Below, in pieces: positions 7,094 through 15,274 of a stretch of DNA of 64,000 nucleotides. The DNA lies in NCBI RefSeq assembly GCF_013409625.1, contig NZ_JACCBF010000001.1:4963001-5027000 (forward strand), given 5' to 3'. The translations under genes were made by a program, and so were the position numbers. Position 1 is the first letter of the stretch, and the number at the start of each line of letters is the position of its first letter. Below the pieces are notes generated by a model, which searched no databases, was not told the DNA's origin, and saw only the letters and a program-made list of their open reading frames with translations. The DNA is from Nocardioides kongjuensis. Lineage in GTDB: Bacteria; Actinomycetota; Actinomycetes; Propionibacteriales; Nocardioidaceae.

Positions 7094-9109
7094 TCACAGC
7101 TCCAGGAACTGCGCGTCCTCGCCGGTGACGAGCACGACCCGGCCGTCGGGCATCGGCACGGTGCGCACCCGGTCGACGTCGTCGCCGTACTCCACCTTGA
7201 TCCGCCGCTCGTGCAGCTTGCCGCCGGCCAGCTTGAGCACCGACAGGTAGCCGATCCGGCGGCTGCCCCACTTCTCGACCACGGTGAGCACGGTGCGCCG
7301 GCCGGGCAGCCAGGTGAAGGCGCGCGGGTCGGTGCCGGCGAGCGCGGAGGTGTTGCCGCCGTAGGGCAGCACGTCGAGGCGGGAGATCCGGGTGGTGTCG
7401 CGTACGTCGAACAGGCCGACCTGCGCGCCCCAGCCGTCGGGGCCGGGGCCCTCGCCGACGCCGATCAGGCGGGCCCGGCCCAGCGGGTGCAGGTACGACG
7501 AGAAGCCGGGGATCTTCAGTGCGCCGAGCAGGCGCGGGGAGGCGGTGTCGGTGAGGTCGACGGCGTACAGCGGGTCCCTGCGCCGGAAGGTCACCACGAT
7601 CGCGAGGTCGTCGAACCAGCGCACCGACTGGATCTCCTCGTTGCGGCCCAGGCCGTCGAGGCGGCCGCGCTCGACGAGGTCCGTGCCGTCCCGGGCGAGG
7701 GTCAGCACCGAGCTGAAGTTGCCGGTCTCGCTGGTGGGGCCGACGGCGACCCGGAGCACGCCGCCGGCCTCGTCGAGGGACCACCGGTCGCGGATGGCGC
7801 CCTCGACCTCGCCGGAGGCGACGTGGGTGGCGCGGGTGCCGTCGAGCGCGAAGTCGAAGAGGTACGACGAGCCGCCGAGCCCGCCGGGGACGAACCGGGG
7901 CGTCCCGTTCACGACGTCGCCGCACCAGTCGATGCAGCCCCACGGGCCCGCGCCGGAGCTGGCGAGGTAGAGGTGGTCGGCCGACTCGTAGGCGATGTCG
8001 GTGAGGCCGTCCAGCCCGATCGCGTCGAGCCGGTCGGCCCTGGCGGCGTCGAAGCCGACGACGCTGGTGGTGCCGAGGGCGACCTCGTCGGGCGCGAGCG
8101 CGACGTCGCGGCAGTCGAGCAGCTGACGGGGCTTGGCGTCGCCGGCGGTGACGGTCGGGAGCCAGTCCTCGAGGGTGCTGTCCTCGACCGCCTCTCGGTT
8201 GTGGGCGAGGGCCTCGTCCTCGCTGCGCTTGCCGGTCGGCTGCACGAAGTCGAGGTCCGGCAGTCCGCTGGCCAGCACCAGGCGGACCGTGTCGCCGTGC
8301 TGGCGGGCGGAGGCCTGGGCGGCGTCGTAGCTGACGTCGTCGACGACCTCCGGGTCGCCCGGGTCGGCGAGCGACACCGTCAGCACCCGGGTGCCGGGCG
8401 CGTCGGGGGTGCTGGCCGCGTCCCGGCCCAGGGCGACCACCGTGTCCCCGGCCAGCAGGACCTCGGGGTCGTCGATGCGGGGGAGGAGGAGCGAGGAGAC
8501 CTTCGCCGTCGAGGGGCCGGAGACGTCGTAGACGTCGAGGCGCTCGTGGCGTACGACGACCATGACCCTGCCGTCGGTCTTGACCGTGTCGGGCTCGTCG
8601 ACGCCGGCCTCCTGCACGTTGGTGCCGGTCTCGCTGCTGGTCCGGCGCTCGGTCTGCGGCGTCCGGGCGGCGCCCGAGGCGGCCGAGGCGGCCGAGTCCG
8701 CCACCTCCGGCCCAGAGGCCTGCTTGCGCAGGAAGTCGCCGTCCGCGGCGTACGCGATCGGGCCAGCCCAGCCCCACGGCCCGACGACCTGAAGTGCCCG
8801 GTCGACGTACGACGCCCGCAGGTCGTCGCACGACGTGGCCGGTTCCAGGTCGGCCTGGAACGCGACGTGCCGCGGCAGCCGGTGCGGGCCCGCGACCGGA
8901 CCACCCGAGCCGCCCGAGCCGCCCGGGCCACCACCGTCGACGATCGTGCCGGCGACGAAGGCACCGGCCAGTGCGGTCACCGCAGCGGCGGTCGTCAGCG
9001 GACGCACCAGCAACCGCCGGCGAGGAGCGGAGCCAGCAGCGGAGAGGATCGCGCCCACCGGTGCGGGGCCGGCGGGGTAGTCGTCCCAGAGTCGTTCGAG
9101 GTCGGTCAC
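7094..9109 (-). CDS. Membrane-anchored beta-propeller domain protein coupled to a sigma factor
   Basis: A 671-residue protein: a short cytoplasmic N-terminus (MTDLERLWDDYPAG...), one membrane segment at about residues 38-57, then a long exported region with the C-terminal 'beta propeller domain' family blocks (for example FTWLPGRRTVLTVVEKWG and VPMPDGRVVLVTGED). The start is GTG 9109 because it overlaps the stop of the sigma factor gene (GTGA) and places the membrane segment at the usual place; the frame stays open further upstream but that part is antisense-like. The topology (short inner tail, one helix, big outer sensor-like domain) with tight coupling to a sigma factor suggests a role in sensing or restraining that factor, but no classical anti-sigma zinc motif is visible. 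That role is inference. Confidence 0.8.
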   Translation of the reverse strand: MTDLERLWDDYPAGPAPVGAILSAAGSAPRRRLLVRPLTTAAAVTALAGAFVAGTIVDGGGPGGSGGSGGPVAGPHRLPRHVAFQADLEPATSCDDLRASYVDRALQVVGPWGWAGPIAYAADGDFLRKQASGPEVADSAASAASGAARTPQTERRTSSETGTNVQEAGVDEPDTVKTDGRVMVVVRHERLDVYDVSGPSTAKVSSLLLPRIDDPEVLLAGDTVVALGRDAASTPDAPGTRVLTVSLADPGDPEVVDDVSYDAAQASARQHGDTVRLVLASGLPDLDFVQPTGKRSEDEALAHNREAVEDSTLEDWLPTVTAGDAKPRQLLDCRDVALAPDEVALGTTSVVGFDAARADRLDAIGLDGLTDIAYESADHLYLASSGAGPWGCIDWCGDVVNGTPRFVPGGLGGSSYLFDFALDGTRATHVASGEVEGAIRDRWSLDEAGGVLRVAVGPTSETGNFSSVLTLARDGTDLVERGRLDGLGRNEEIQSVRWFDDLAIVVTFRRRDPLYAVDLTDTASPRLLGALKIPGFSSYLHPLGRARLIGVGEGPGPDGWGAQVGLFDVRDTTRISRLDVLPYGGNTSALAGTDPRAFTWLPGRRTVLTVVEKWGSRRIGYLSVLKLAGGKLHERRIKVEYGDDVDRVRTVPMPDGRVVLVTGEDAQFLEL

Positions 9110-9624
9110 CTGGTGCCTCCGGTGAGGTCGAGGAGGTGGTCGTCGGCGGCGAGGTGGGCCAGCGCGCGGGAGAGCCGGCTCTTCACCGTGCCCGCGGGGA
9201 TGCCGAGGACCTCGGCTGTCTGGCGCTCGGTGAGCTGCACGAAGTACCGCAGCACGACCACCTCGCGGTTGGGCTTGCTCAGGCCGCCGAGGGCTCGGTG
9301 CACCGCGTCGGCGACCGCCACCCGGTCGGTGGCGTCGGGCTCCGCGGTGCGCGGCCCGTCCAGCGCGACGTCGTGCTGCCGGTCCTTCCACCAGCGGGTG
9401 CGCCGCACGTCGCGCAGGCAGTTGAGCAGCATCCGGTAGACGTACGCGTCGCGGTTCTCCGCGCTGCTGACCCTGCCCCAGCCGGTGTAGCAGCGCACCA
9501 GCGTGGTCTGGGCGAGGTCCTCGGCCTCGTGCGGGCGGGCGCCGAGGAACACGGCGGCGCGGACCAGGCTCGGCCAGCTCCGCCGGACGTAGTCGGCGTA
9601 CGTCGCCTCGGTGTCGGGTTCCAC
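9106..9624 (-). CDS. SigE-family ECF RNA polymerase sigma factor
   Basis: A 172-residue ECF sigma factor. Region 2 spans about residues 8-75 (HEAEDLAQTTLVRCYTGW, YVYRMLLNCLRDVRR) and region 4 about 105-160 (KPNREVVVLRYFVQLTERQTAEVLGIPAGTVKSRLSRAL, the helix-turn-helix that reads the -35). This is the SigE subfamily common in actinobacteria. GTG 9624 is chosen because the frame upstream becomes proline/arginine-rich and reaches into the divergent reductase gene. The gene overlaps the beta-propeller membrane protein by GTGA. Confidence 0.87.
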   Translation of the reverse strand: MEPDTEATYADYVRRSWPSLVRAAVFLGARPHEAEDLAQTTLVRCYTGWGRVSSAENRDAYVYRMLLNCLRDVRRTRWWKDRQHDVALDGPRTAEPDATDRVAVADAVHRALGGLSKPNREVVVLRYFVQLTERQTAEVLGIPAGTVKSRLSRALAHLAADDHLLDLTGGTR

Positions 9625-9691
9625 GTGCCTATGACGGGCGCAGGGGGCGAGAGGGTTCCATCGGGTTCGCGGCGGATGGAAGAGTGGGGGC

Positions 9692-10882
9692 ATGGCTGAC
9701 AGCACGCGCCCGTACGACGTCGTCCTGTTCGGAGCCACCGGCTTCACCGGGGGACTCACCGCCGACTACCTCGCCGCGCACGCGCCCGCCGGTCTGCGCT
9801 GGGCGCTGGCCGGTCGCAACGAGCGCAAGCTCGAGTCGGTCCGTGACCACCTCGCCGCCGCGAACCCGGCTCTCGCCGACCTGCCGCTGCTGGTCGCCGA
9901 CGCCGCGGACGCGGACGCACTGGCCGAGGTCGTGGCGACGACCAAGGTCGTGGCGACCACCGTCGGTCCGTACGTCGAGTTCGGCGGTCCGCTCGTCGCG
10001 GCCTGCGCCAACGCCGGCACCGACTACGTCGACCTGACCGGCGAGCCGGAGTTCGTCGACCGCACCTACGTCGAGCACAACGCGGCCGCCGAGGGCTCGG
10101 GCGCCCGGCTGGTGCACTCGTGCGGCTTCGACTCGATCCCGCACGACCTCGGCGCGTACTTCACGATCAAGGAGCTGGCCAAGGAGGTCGGCGGCGAGAT
10201 CACGACGCCGGTCTCCATGCGCGGCGTCGTCCGCGCGGGGGCCGGCTTCTCCGGCGGCACCTTCCACTCGGCCCTCACTGCCTTCTCCCGCGCCCGGCAG
10301 ATGAAGGAGGCCTCGACGGCCCGCCGCCGCCTCGAGCCGCGTCCCGAGGGCCGTCGGTCCCGTGCCGTCGCCGGACGACCGCGCCGCGACCACGACCTCG
10401 GCTACTGGCTGCTGCCGCTGCCCACCATCGACCCGTTCGTCGTGGCCCGCAGCGGCGCCCACCTGCCGTCGTACGGTCCCGACTTCAGCTACTCGCACTT
10501 CGCCGGCACCAAGACCCTGCGCTACGCCGCCGGCGGCGCGGTCGGCGTCACCGGCCTCACCCTGGCCGCCCAGGTGCCGCCGCTGCGCAACGCCCTCCTC
10601 AAGCGGGTCCCGCAGGGCGAGGGCCCCTCGCCGAGCCGGCGCGAGAAGTCCTGGTTCACCGTCGACTTCGTCGCCGAGACCGCGGGCGCGAAGGTGCGGA
10701 CCCGGGTCTCCGGCGGCGACCCGGGCTACACCGAGACCGCGAAGATGCTGGCCGAGTCGGCGCTGTGCCTGGCCCTCGACGACAACCCGAACGTCTCCGG
10801 GCAGGTCACCACCGCCACGGCGATGGGGGATGCGCTGCTCGGCCGGTTGGAGCGGGCGGGGATCACCTTCGAGCGTCGCTGA
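9692..10882 (+). CDS. Saccharopine dehydrogenase-like NAD(P)-dependent oxidoreductase (trans-acting enoyl reductase-like)
   Basis: A 396-residue protein with an N-terminal Rossmann motif (VVLFGATGFTGGLTADYLA), the ATTVGPYVEFG and YVDLTGE blocks and SCGFDSIPHDLGAY, all typical of the saccharopine dehydrogenase-like family that includes mycobacterial trans-acting enoyl reductases (Rv2449c/Rv2953 type). It probably reduces a lipid or acyl intermediate rather than saccharopine; no polyketide synthase is nearby to decide this. A GTGGGGG ribosome site lies just before ATG 9692. It is divergent from the sigma factor gene, and a strong hairpin terminator follows at 10898. Confidence 0.82.
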   Translation: MADSTRPYDVVLFGATGFTGGLTADYLAAHAPAGLRWALAGRNERKLESVRDHLAAANPALADLPLLVADAADADALAEVVATTKVVATTVGPYVEFGGPLVAACANAGTDYVDLTGEPEFVDRTYVEHNAAAEGSGARLVHSCGFDSIPHDLGAYFTIKELAKEVGGEITTPVSMRGVVRAGAGFSGGTFHSALTAFSRARQMKEASTARRRLEPRPEGRRSRAVAGRPRRDHDLGYWLLPLPTIDPFVVARSGAHLPSYGPDFSYSHFAGTKTLRYAAGGAVGVTGLTLAAQVPPLRNALLKRVPQGEGPSPSRREKSWFTVDFVAETAGAKVRTRVSGGDPGYTETAKMLAESALCLALDDNPNVSGQVTTATAMGDALLGRLERAGITFERR

Positions 10883-10897
10883 GGCGTTCGGGCACAG

Positions 10898-10920
10898 GCG
10901 CCGGGAGCAGCTCCCGGCGC
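10898..10920 (+). terminator. Perfect hairpin terminator
   Basis: GCGCCGGGAG-CAG-CTCCCGGCGC forms a 10-bp perfect GC stem with a 3-nt loop, 15 bp after the stop of the saccharopine-dehydrogenase-like gene. There is no U-tract, as is usual for actinobacterial terminators. Confidence 0.75.
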
Positions 10921-10957
10921 TGCGCCACTAGTGGGTCAAGCGACCGCTTCGCTACCC

Positions 10958-10987
10958 TCTCCCCGGGCGCGTGAGTGCCCGGGGAGA
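10958..10987 (+). promoter_or_regulatory. Leader hairpin upstream of TadG-like gene
   Basis: An 11-bp perfect inverted repeat (TCTCCCCGGGC at 10958-10968, GCCCGGGGAGA at 10977-10987) with an 8-nt loop sits 62 bp before the start codon of the TadG-like gene. It could be a second terminator of the upstream gene or a 5' UTR structure; TACCCT at 10953 would serve as a -10 just before it. Confidence 0.4.
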
Positions 10988-11049
10988 TGTCCGCGCGGCG
11001 GCGCAGGGGGTACGACGACCGCGCGGGCCTTGTGGGAGGAGGCCCGTCG

Positions 11050-12822
11050 ATGGCGCGCGCCAGCATGCGTCGTACCCCGTCATGCCCGACGTCGCACGGA
11101 TCGGAGCGGGGCGTGACCGCCGTGATCGTCGCGGTGGTGCTCGCGGTCGCCCTCGTCTCCTCGGCGTTCGCGGTCGATCTCGGCATGCAGCGGGTGCTGC
11201 GCCGCGACCTGCAGGCCGTCGTCGACGTGGTCGCGCTCGACCTGTCGCGGGAGCTGACCGGCAAGAAGGCGGGGGAGTACGCCGCTTCCGACCGGGCCGC
11301 GATCGACGCCGCCGAGGCCGCCAGCCTGCGGCGCAACAGCGACCTCGTCGGCGGCGAGGTCGCGCCGCAGGACGTGGAGTGGGAGCTGGTCGTCCTGGTC
11401 GACGGCGCCTGGCGCTCCGCCGCGTCGAGCGAGGTCCCGGGCGGCGTACGGGTGAGCGCCCACTCGTCCGTGGGCTTCGCCTTCGGCGGGATCACCGGCG
11501 TGAACGAGGGCGGCTCGGTCCGGACCGCGGTCGCTGCCGCGCGGCCCAACGCCTGCCTGCAGGTGAGCTCGTACGCCGCCCAGCTCGACACGAAGCAGTC
11601 CTGGCTGCTCAACCCGCTGCTCGGCAAGCTGCTCGGCTCCGACCTCGCGCTCAAGGTGCTCGATCCGAAGGCCGGACTGGCGGGGGTGGACCTCAACCTG
11701 CTCGACCTGATCGACGAGCTGGACCCGCTCGTCAGCGCCGACATCTCGGCGGCGTCGTTCACCCAGGCCGCCGGCGTCTCGGTCGGTCTGTCCGAGCTGA
11801 TGCTCGCGGCGGTCAAGGTGCTGGAGCGGCAGAGCGGCCGGCTGGCCGAGGTCGACCTGCTGCGCAACGTCTACAACGGCGTCCAGGCGAACCTGCCCGC
11901 CGTCGGGATCAAGCTGTCGGACCTGGTCCGCCTCGCCACCGCCGACGACGCCGCGGCGAACCTCGACCTGAACCTGTTCGACCTCGTCGCCGGTTCCCTG
12001 GCCCTCGCCAACGGCACCAACGTCATCAAGCTGCCGCTCGCGGTCAAGCTGCCGCTGCCGATCGGGCCCGGCGGCACCAGCCTGGTCGACCTCAAGGCGA
12101 GCGTGAAGGTGGGGCAGAAGCCGGTCGTGGACTGCCCGACCGCGCGCAGCTCGCAGGTCGAGGTCACGCTGGCCGGCGACGCCCTCGCGCTCGACCTCGG
12201 CGTGATCGCCGTACGGGTCCCGATCACGATCCGGCTCACCCTCGCCGACGCCAGTGCCACGGTCACCGCCGTCGAGTGCCTGCCCACCGGCAAGCGGATC
12301 AAGATGCTCGTCGACAGCGGGCTGCTCGGCGTCGACGTACGCCTCGGCCAGCGCGCCGACGACCCGACCTCGCCCAAGATGAGCGTCTCCCTGCTCAGCC
12401 TCGGCATCCCCGGCTGGAACGGCATCGAGGTCGTCAGCGGCACCGTGGCGTTGAGCAGCGGCGCCAACCCGAACCGACCCGTGCGCAGCACCCAGCTCGA
12501 CATCGTGGACGACAACTACGACGTCAGCGTGCCGATCCGCCAGGGCGGCCTCGGCGTCCCCGACCTGTTCTTGTCGGTCAACAGCCTCAAGCTGCTCGGC
12601 GGCCTGGGCCCGCTCTCGGACCTCCTGGCCTTCCTCGGCATCCCGAGCCTGTTGCAGTGGGTCGTCGACCTGGTCCTCCAGGGCATCGTCAACCCGCTCA
12701 AGAACGGCCTCGACAAGTGGCTCCTCGGGCCGCTGCTCACCGCGCTCGGGGCCGACGTCGCCGGTGGCACGGTGACCGCGGTGTCGCCGGTCGACTGCGG
12801 GACACCCCGACTGGCGGGCTGA
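11050..12822 (+). CDS. TadG-like (Flp pilus assembly N-terminal domain) membrane protein
   Basis: A 590-residue protein. Residues about 20-57 (RGVTAVIVAVVLAVALV...AVDLGMQRVLRRDLQAVVD) are the Tad-like N-terminal domain: one membrane helix followed by an amphipathic segment ending in D-x-AALA-like residues, as in TadG/TadE proteins. The rest is an exported, leucine- and valine-rich region with repeated 'DLNLxDL' segments (LDLIDELD, LDLNLFDLVAGSL). The strong ribosome site GGGAGGAGG seven bases before ATG 11050 fixes the start although the frame is open earlier. No other tad genes are adjacent, so it is an orphan whose partner pilus genes, if any, lie elsewhere. Confidence 0.8.
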   Translation: MARASMRRTPSCPTSHGSERGVTAVIVAVVLAVALVSSAFAVDLGMQRVLRRDLQAVVDVVALDLSRELTGKKAGEYAASDRAAIDAAEAASLRRNSDLVGGEVAPQDVEWELVVLVDGAWRSAASSEVPGGVRVSAHSSVGFAFGGITGVNEGGSVRTAVAAARPNACLQVSSYAAQLDTKQSWLLNPLLGKLLGSDLALKVLDPKAGLAGVDLNLLDLIDELDPLVSADISAASFTQAAGVSVGLSELMLAAVKVLERQSGRLAEVDLLRNVYNGVQANLPAVGIKLSDLVRLATADDAAANLDLNLFDLVAGSLALANGTNVIKLPLAVKLPLPIGPGGTSLVDLKASVKVGQKPVVDCPTARSSQVEVTLAGDALALDLGVIAVRVPITIRLTLADASATVTAVECLPTGKRIKMLVDSGLLGVDVRLGQRADDPTSPKMSVSLLSLGIPGWNGIEVVSGTVALSSGANPNRPVRSTQLDIVDDNYDVSVPIRQGGLGVPDLFLSVNSLKLLGGLGPLSDLLAFLGIPSLLQWVVDLVLQGIVNPLKNGLDKWLLGPLLTALGADVAGGTVTAVSPVDCGTPRLAG

Positions 12823-12866
12823 CCGGGCTGCCGGGCTGCCGGGCTGCCGGCGCCGGTTCAGCCCGG
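12823..12866. terminator. Tandem 8-bp repeat and hairpin between convergent genes
   Basis: CCGGGCTG is repeated three times in tandem at 12823-12846 directly after the TadG-like stop. The last copy pairs with CAGCCCGG at 12859-12866 (overlapping the stop of the convergent sigma fusion gene) to give an 8-bp stem. It probably works as a bidirectional terminator. Confidence 0.55.
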
Positions 12867-14558
12867 GCAGGGGTCGACGTCGAAGCTCGTCGAGCGGGTC
12901 GTGGTGTGCCCGGCCCGGTCGACGGCGGTGACCGTCGCGGTGACGGTGCCGCCGATCGGGAACGGTCCGATGCTCGCGGTCCAGCCGCCCCCGGACGCGG
13001 TCATCGCCTTCTGGCCGTTGCCGCTCGGGCCGCTCCACGCGACGCGGACCGACTGGAGGGTCGTGTCGGTGGCGGTCGCGGTGATGGTGCGGCCCGAGCA
13101 GTCGCTGGGACCGCCGACCTGGATCGCACCGACGACCGGCGGGTTGTCCACACCGACCTGGACCGAGACCAGGACCGTTCCCCCCGACCAGGAGACCGCG
13201 ACGGTGCCGGTGCTGCTGCCCTCGCCGAGGGCGGCGCGGTCAGCGGTGATCGTCAGGCCGGAGCCTGCACCCGGGTCGAGCGAGCCCTCCGACCGCGACA
13301 CCGAGAGCCACGCTGCGCGGGACCTCACGGTGTAGTCGAGGGCGGTGCCGCCGGCGTTGCGCAGCTGCACGGAGCCCTTCTGCTTCGTGCCCAGGCGCAG
13401 GCTCCGGGTCGACACGCGCAGGTCGCCCGGCGCGGCCAGGGTCGCCTCGGTGGTGGCGCTGGTCGGCTCGGTCGGCGTCGCCCCGGTCGCGTCCGTGGGC
13501 GCGGGGTCCGCGGGTACGGCGGTCGTCGGGGTCGCCGTCGGCTCGGCCGCCTGGGTCGCCTGGGTGGTCGGGAGCGAGCTGCTCGTCGCCGGGTCGGTCG
13601 CGACCGCCGGCTCGTCGCCGTCCGGCCACCAGGCGAGCCCGGCGGCGCCACCGAGGCCGAGCAGCAGCACGACGAGGCCGACGACGAGCAGCACGCGCTT
13701 CGTCGTACCGCTTCCGGCGACTCCTCCGGCCGGCAGGACCGGGTCGTCGACGTAGTAGGCGACCAGCCGCTCGTCCTCCAGGACCCGGTCGCGCAGCGCG
13801 GCGGGTGCGGCGAAGGCGGGGACGCCGGCGAGCAGGGCCAGCGGGCTGACCATCAGCCTGCGGCGGGTCTCGCACGTCTCGCAGCCGTCGATGTGGCGGG
13901 CGACCCGCTTGCGGATCAGCGGCGAGAAGCGGCCGTCCCAGTCGCCGAGGATGCCGGAGAGCTCTCCGCACAGCTCGCTGCCGCGGCGCGCGACGAGCAG
14001 CGCCCCGAGCGAGCGCTCGACCTGGTCGCGGGCGCGGCTGAGCATCACGTAGGAGTTCTGCGGGGTCACGTCCATCGCGGCCGCGAGCTCGCCGCCGTCG
14101 AGCCCCTGGCGCAGGTGCAGGTCGAGGAGCGCGCGGTCGCGGTCGTTGAGCCCCTCGATCGCCGCCCAGACCAGCTCGCGCAGCTCGTCCTGGACGGCGG
14201 CGTCGGTCACCTGCTGCTCGGGCCCGCTGCCGAGGTCAGGCATGGCTTCGAGCCACTCGTCGTCGTGGGCCTCCCGGGCCCGGCCGCGCAGCGTGCGCAG
14301 GCACTCGTTGCGCACCACGGAGTACAGCCACGGCCGCAGCCGCGAGGGATCGCGCAGCTGGCCGACCTTCTCGGCCATGAGCACGAACGAGTCCGCCACG
14401 CAGTCCGCCGCCTCCTCGCGGTTGCGGAGCATCGAGTACGCGAAGTCGTGCAACCGGTCGGCGTACCGCTCGTAGACACCGGCGAAGGCCTGCCGGTCGC
14501 CGGCGAGGACGCCCGCGACCAGGGTCGCGTCGTCCGCGGGCGGGCCCGAGACAGTCAT
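12858..14558 (-). CDS. Single-chain membrane-tethered sigma factor: sigma + zinc finger + TM + extracellular domain
   Basis: A 566-residue fusion. Residues about 20-93 are sigma region 2 (YADRLHDFAYSMLRNREEAADCVADSFVLM, PWLYSVVRNECLRTLRGR) and 126-190 are region 4 (LNDRDRALLDLHLRQGLDGGELAAAM, NSYVMLSRARDQVERSLG). Next comes a zinc-finger anti-sigma-like motif, H222-IDG-C226-ET-C229 with Cys197 upstream. One membrane helix follows at about 289-311, then a Thr/Pro/Ala-rich linker and a beta-rich exposed region that begins with a BACON/Ig-like repeat (DLRVSTRSLRLGTKQKGSVQLRN). Sensor, anti-sigma-like module and sigma factor are thus in one chain, and the sigma part should be held at the membrane until released, perhaps by proteolysis. 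Related ECF groups with C-terminal membrane extensions are known in actinobacteria; the trigger here is unknown. Confidence 0.82.
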   Translation of the reverse strand: MTVSGPPADDATLVAGVLAGDRQAFAGVYERYADRLHDFAYSMLRNREEAADCVADSFVLMAEKVGQLRDPSRLRPWLYSVVRNECLRTLRGRAREAHDDEWLEAMPDLGSGPEQQVTDAAVQDELRELVWAAIEGLNDRDRALLDLHLRQGLDGGELAAAMDVTPQNSYVMLSRARDQVERSLGALLVARRGSELCGELSGILGDWDGRFSPLIRKRVARHIDGCETCETRRRLMVSPLALLAGVPAFAAPAALRDRVLEDERLVAYYVDDPVLPAGGVAGSGTTKRVLLVVGLVVLLLGLGGAAGLAWWPDGDEPAVATDPATSSSLPTTQATQAAEPTATPTTAVPADPAPTDATGATPTEPTSATTEATLAAPGDLRVSTRSLRLGTKQKGSVQLRNAGGTALDYTVRSRAAWLSVSRSEGSLDPGAGSGLTITADRAALGEGSSTGTVAVSWSGGTVLVSVQVGVDNPPVVGAIQVGGPSDCSGRTITATATDTTLQSVRVAWSGPSGNGQKAMTASGGGWTASIGPFPIGGTVTATVTAVDRAGHTTTRSTSFDVDPCPG

Positions 14559-14686
14559 GGCGTGATCGTAGGGACACAGGGGTGTGAGCGCCTGCGGATT
14601 GCGACCTTGCAGTTTTTCGGGAACCGGATTGTCCGAGGTCGCGGCTAGCGTGCTGGGGGTTCCCCCATCGATCGCCAGGAGAAGAG

Positions 14687-15268
14687 ATGGCCGAGGTCGT
14701 CCTGTTCCACCACGCCCGCGGACTCACCGACGGAGTGCGCCGGTTCGCAGACTCGCTGCGCTCCGCCGGACACGTCGTGCACACCCCCGACCTGTTCGAC
14801 GGCACCCTCCCCGCCAGCCTCGACGCCGGCCTGGCGCTGATCCGCGAGCTCGGCGACGATCTCGACGCGCGCGCCGACCGCGCCGTCGACGCCCTCCCGG
14901 GCGAGCTCGTGTACGCCGGCTTCTCCGTCGGCGAGGCCGCCGCCCAGCGGCTGGCCCAGACCCGGCCCGGCGCGCGCGGCGCCCTGCTCTACGAGTCCTG
15001 CATCCCCGTCACGGGTGAGTGGGCCTTCGGCCCGTGGCCGGCCGGCGTACCCGTGCAGGTGCACGGCGCCGAGGGCGACGAGTTCTTCGCCGAGGACCTG
15101 CCCGCGGCGCAGGGCCTGGTCGAGGCCGCGGGACCCGACCTGGCCGAGCTGTTCCTGTACCCCGCCGAGGGACACCTGTTCACGGACAGCTCGCTGCCGA
15201 CGTACGACGCGGCGGCGGCCGAGATGGTGCTGGAGCGGTCGGTGGAGTTCCTCGCCCGGCTGGGGTGA
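14687..15268 (+). CDS. Dienelactone hydrolase family protein
   Basis: A 193-residue alpha/beta hydrolase of the DLH family (MAEVVLFHHARGLTDGVRRFAD...). The family's nucleophile position reads GFSVGEAAAQ, i.e. serine where classical dienelactone hydrolase has cysteine; the acid/histidine end reads GAEGDEFF and AEGHLFTD. It lacks a signal peptide, so it is cytoplasmic. A good ribosome site (CAGGAGAAGAG) precedes ATG 14687. It stands alone between the divergent sigma fusion gene and the convergent 435-residue unknown protein, so its substrate is open. Confidence 0.8.
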   Translation: MAEVVLFHHARGLTDGVRRFADSLRSAGHVVHTPDLFDGTLPASLDAGLALIRELGDDLDARADRAVDALPGELVYAGFSVGEAAAQRLAQTRPGARGALLYESCIPVTGEWAFGPWPAGVPVQVHGAEGDEFFAEDLPAAQGLVEAAGPDLAELFLYPAEGHLFTDSSLPTYDAAAAEMVLERSVEFLARLG

Positions 15269-15274
15269 GGTCTC

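Noticed and set aside
6803-9439. Plus-strand open frame of 878 codons over the beta-propeller and sigma genes
   Set aside because: It is an antisense shadow with no domain; the minus-strand genes have clear motifs and coupled starts.
10971-14648. Plus-strand open frame of 1,225 codons across the TadG-like and sigma fusion genes
   Set aside because: It runs through two convergent genes in a wrong frame; composition is typical of GC-rich shadow frames.
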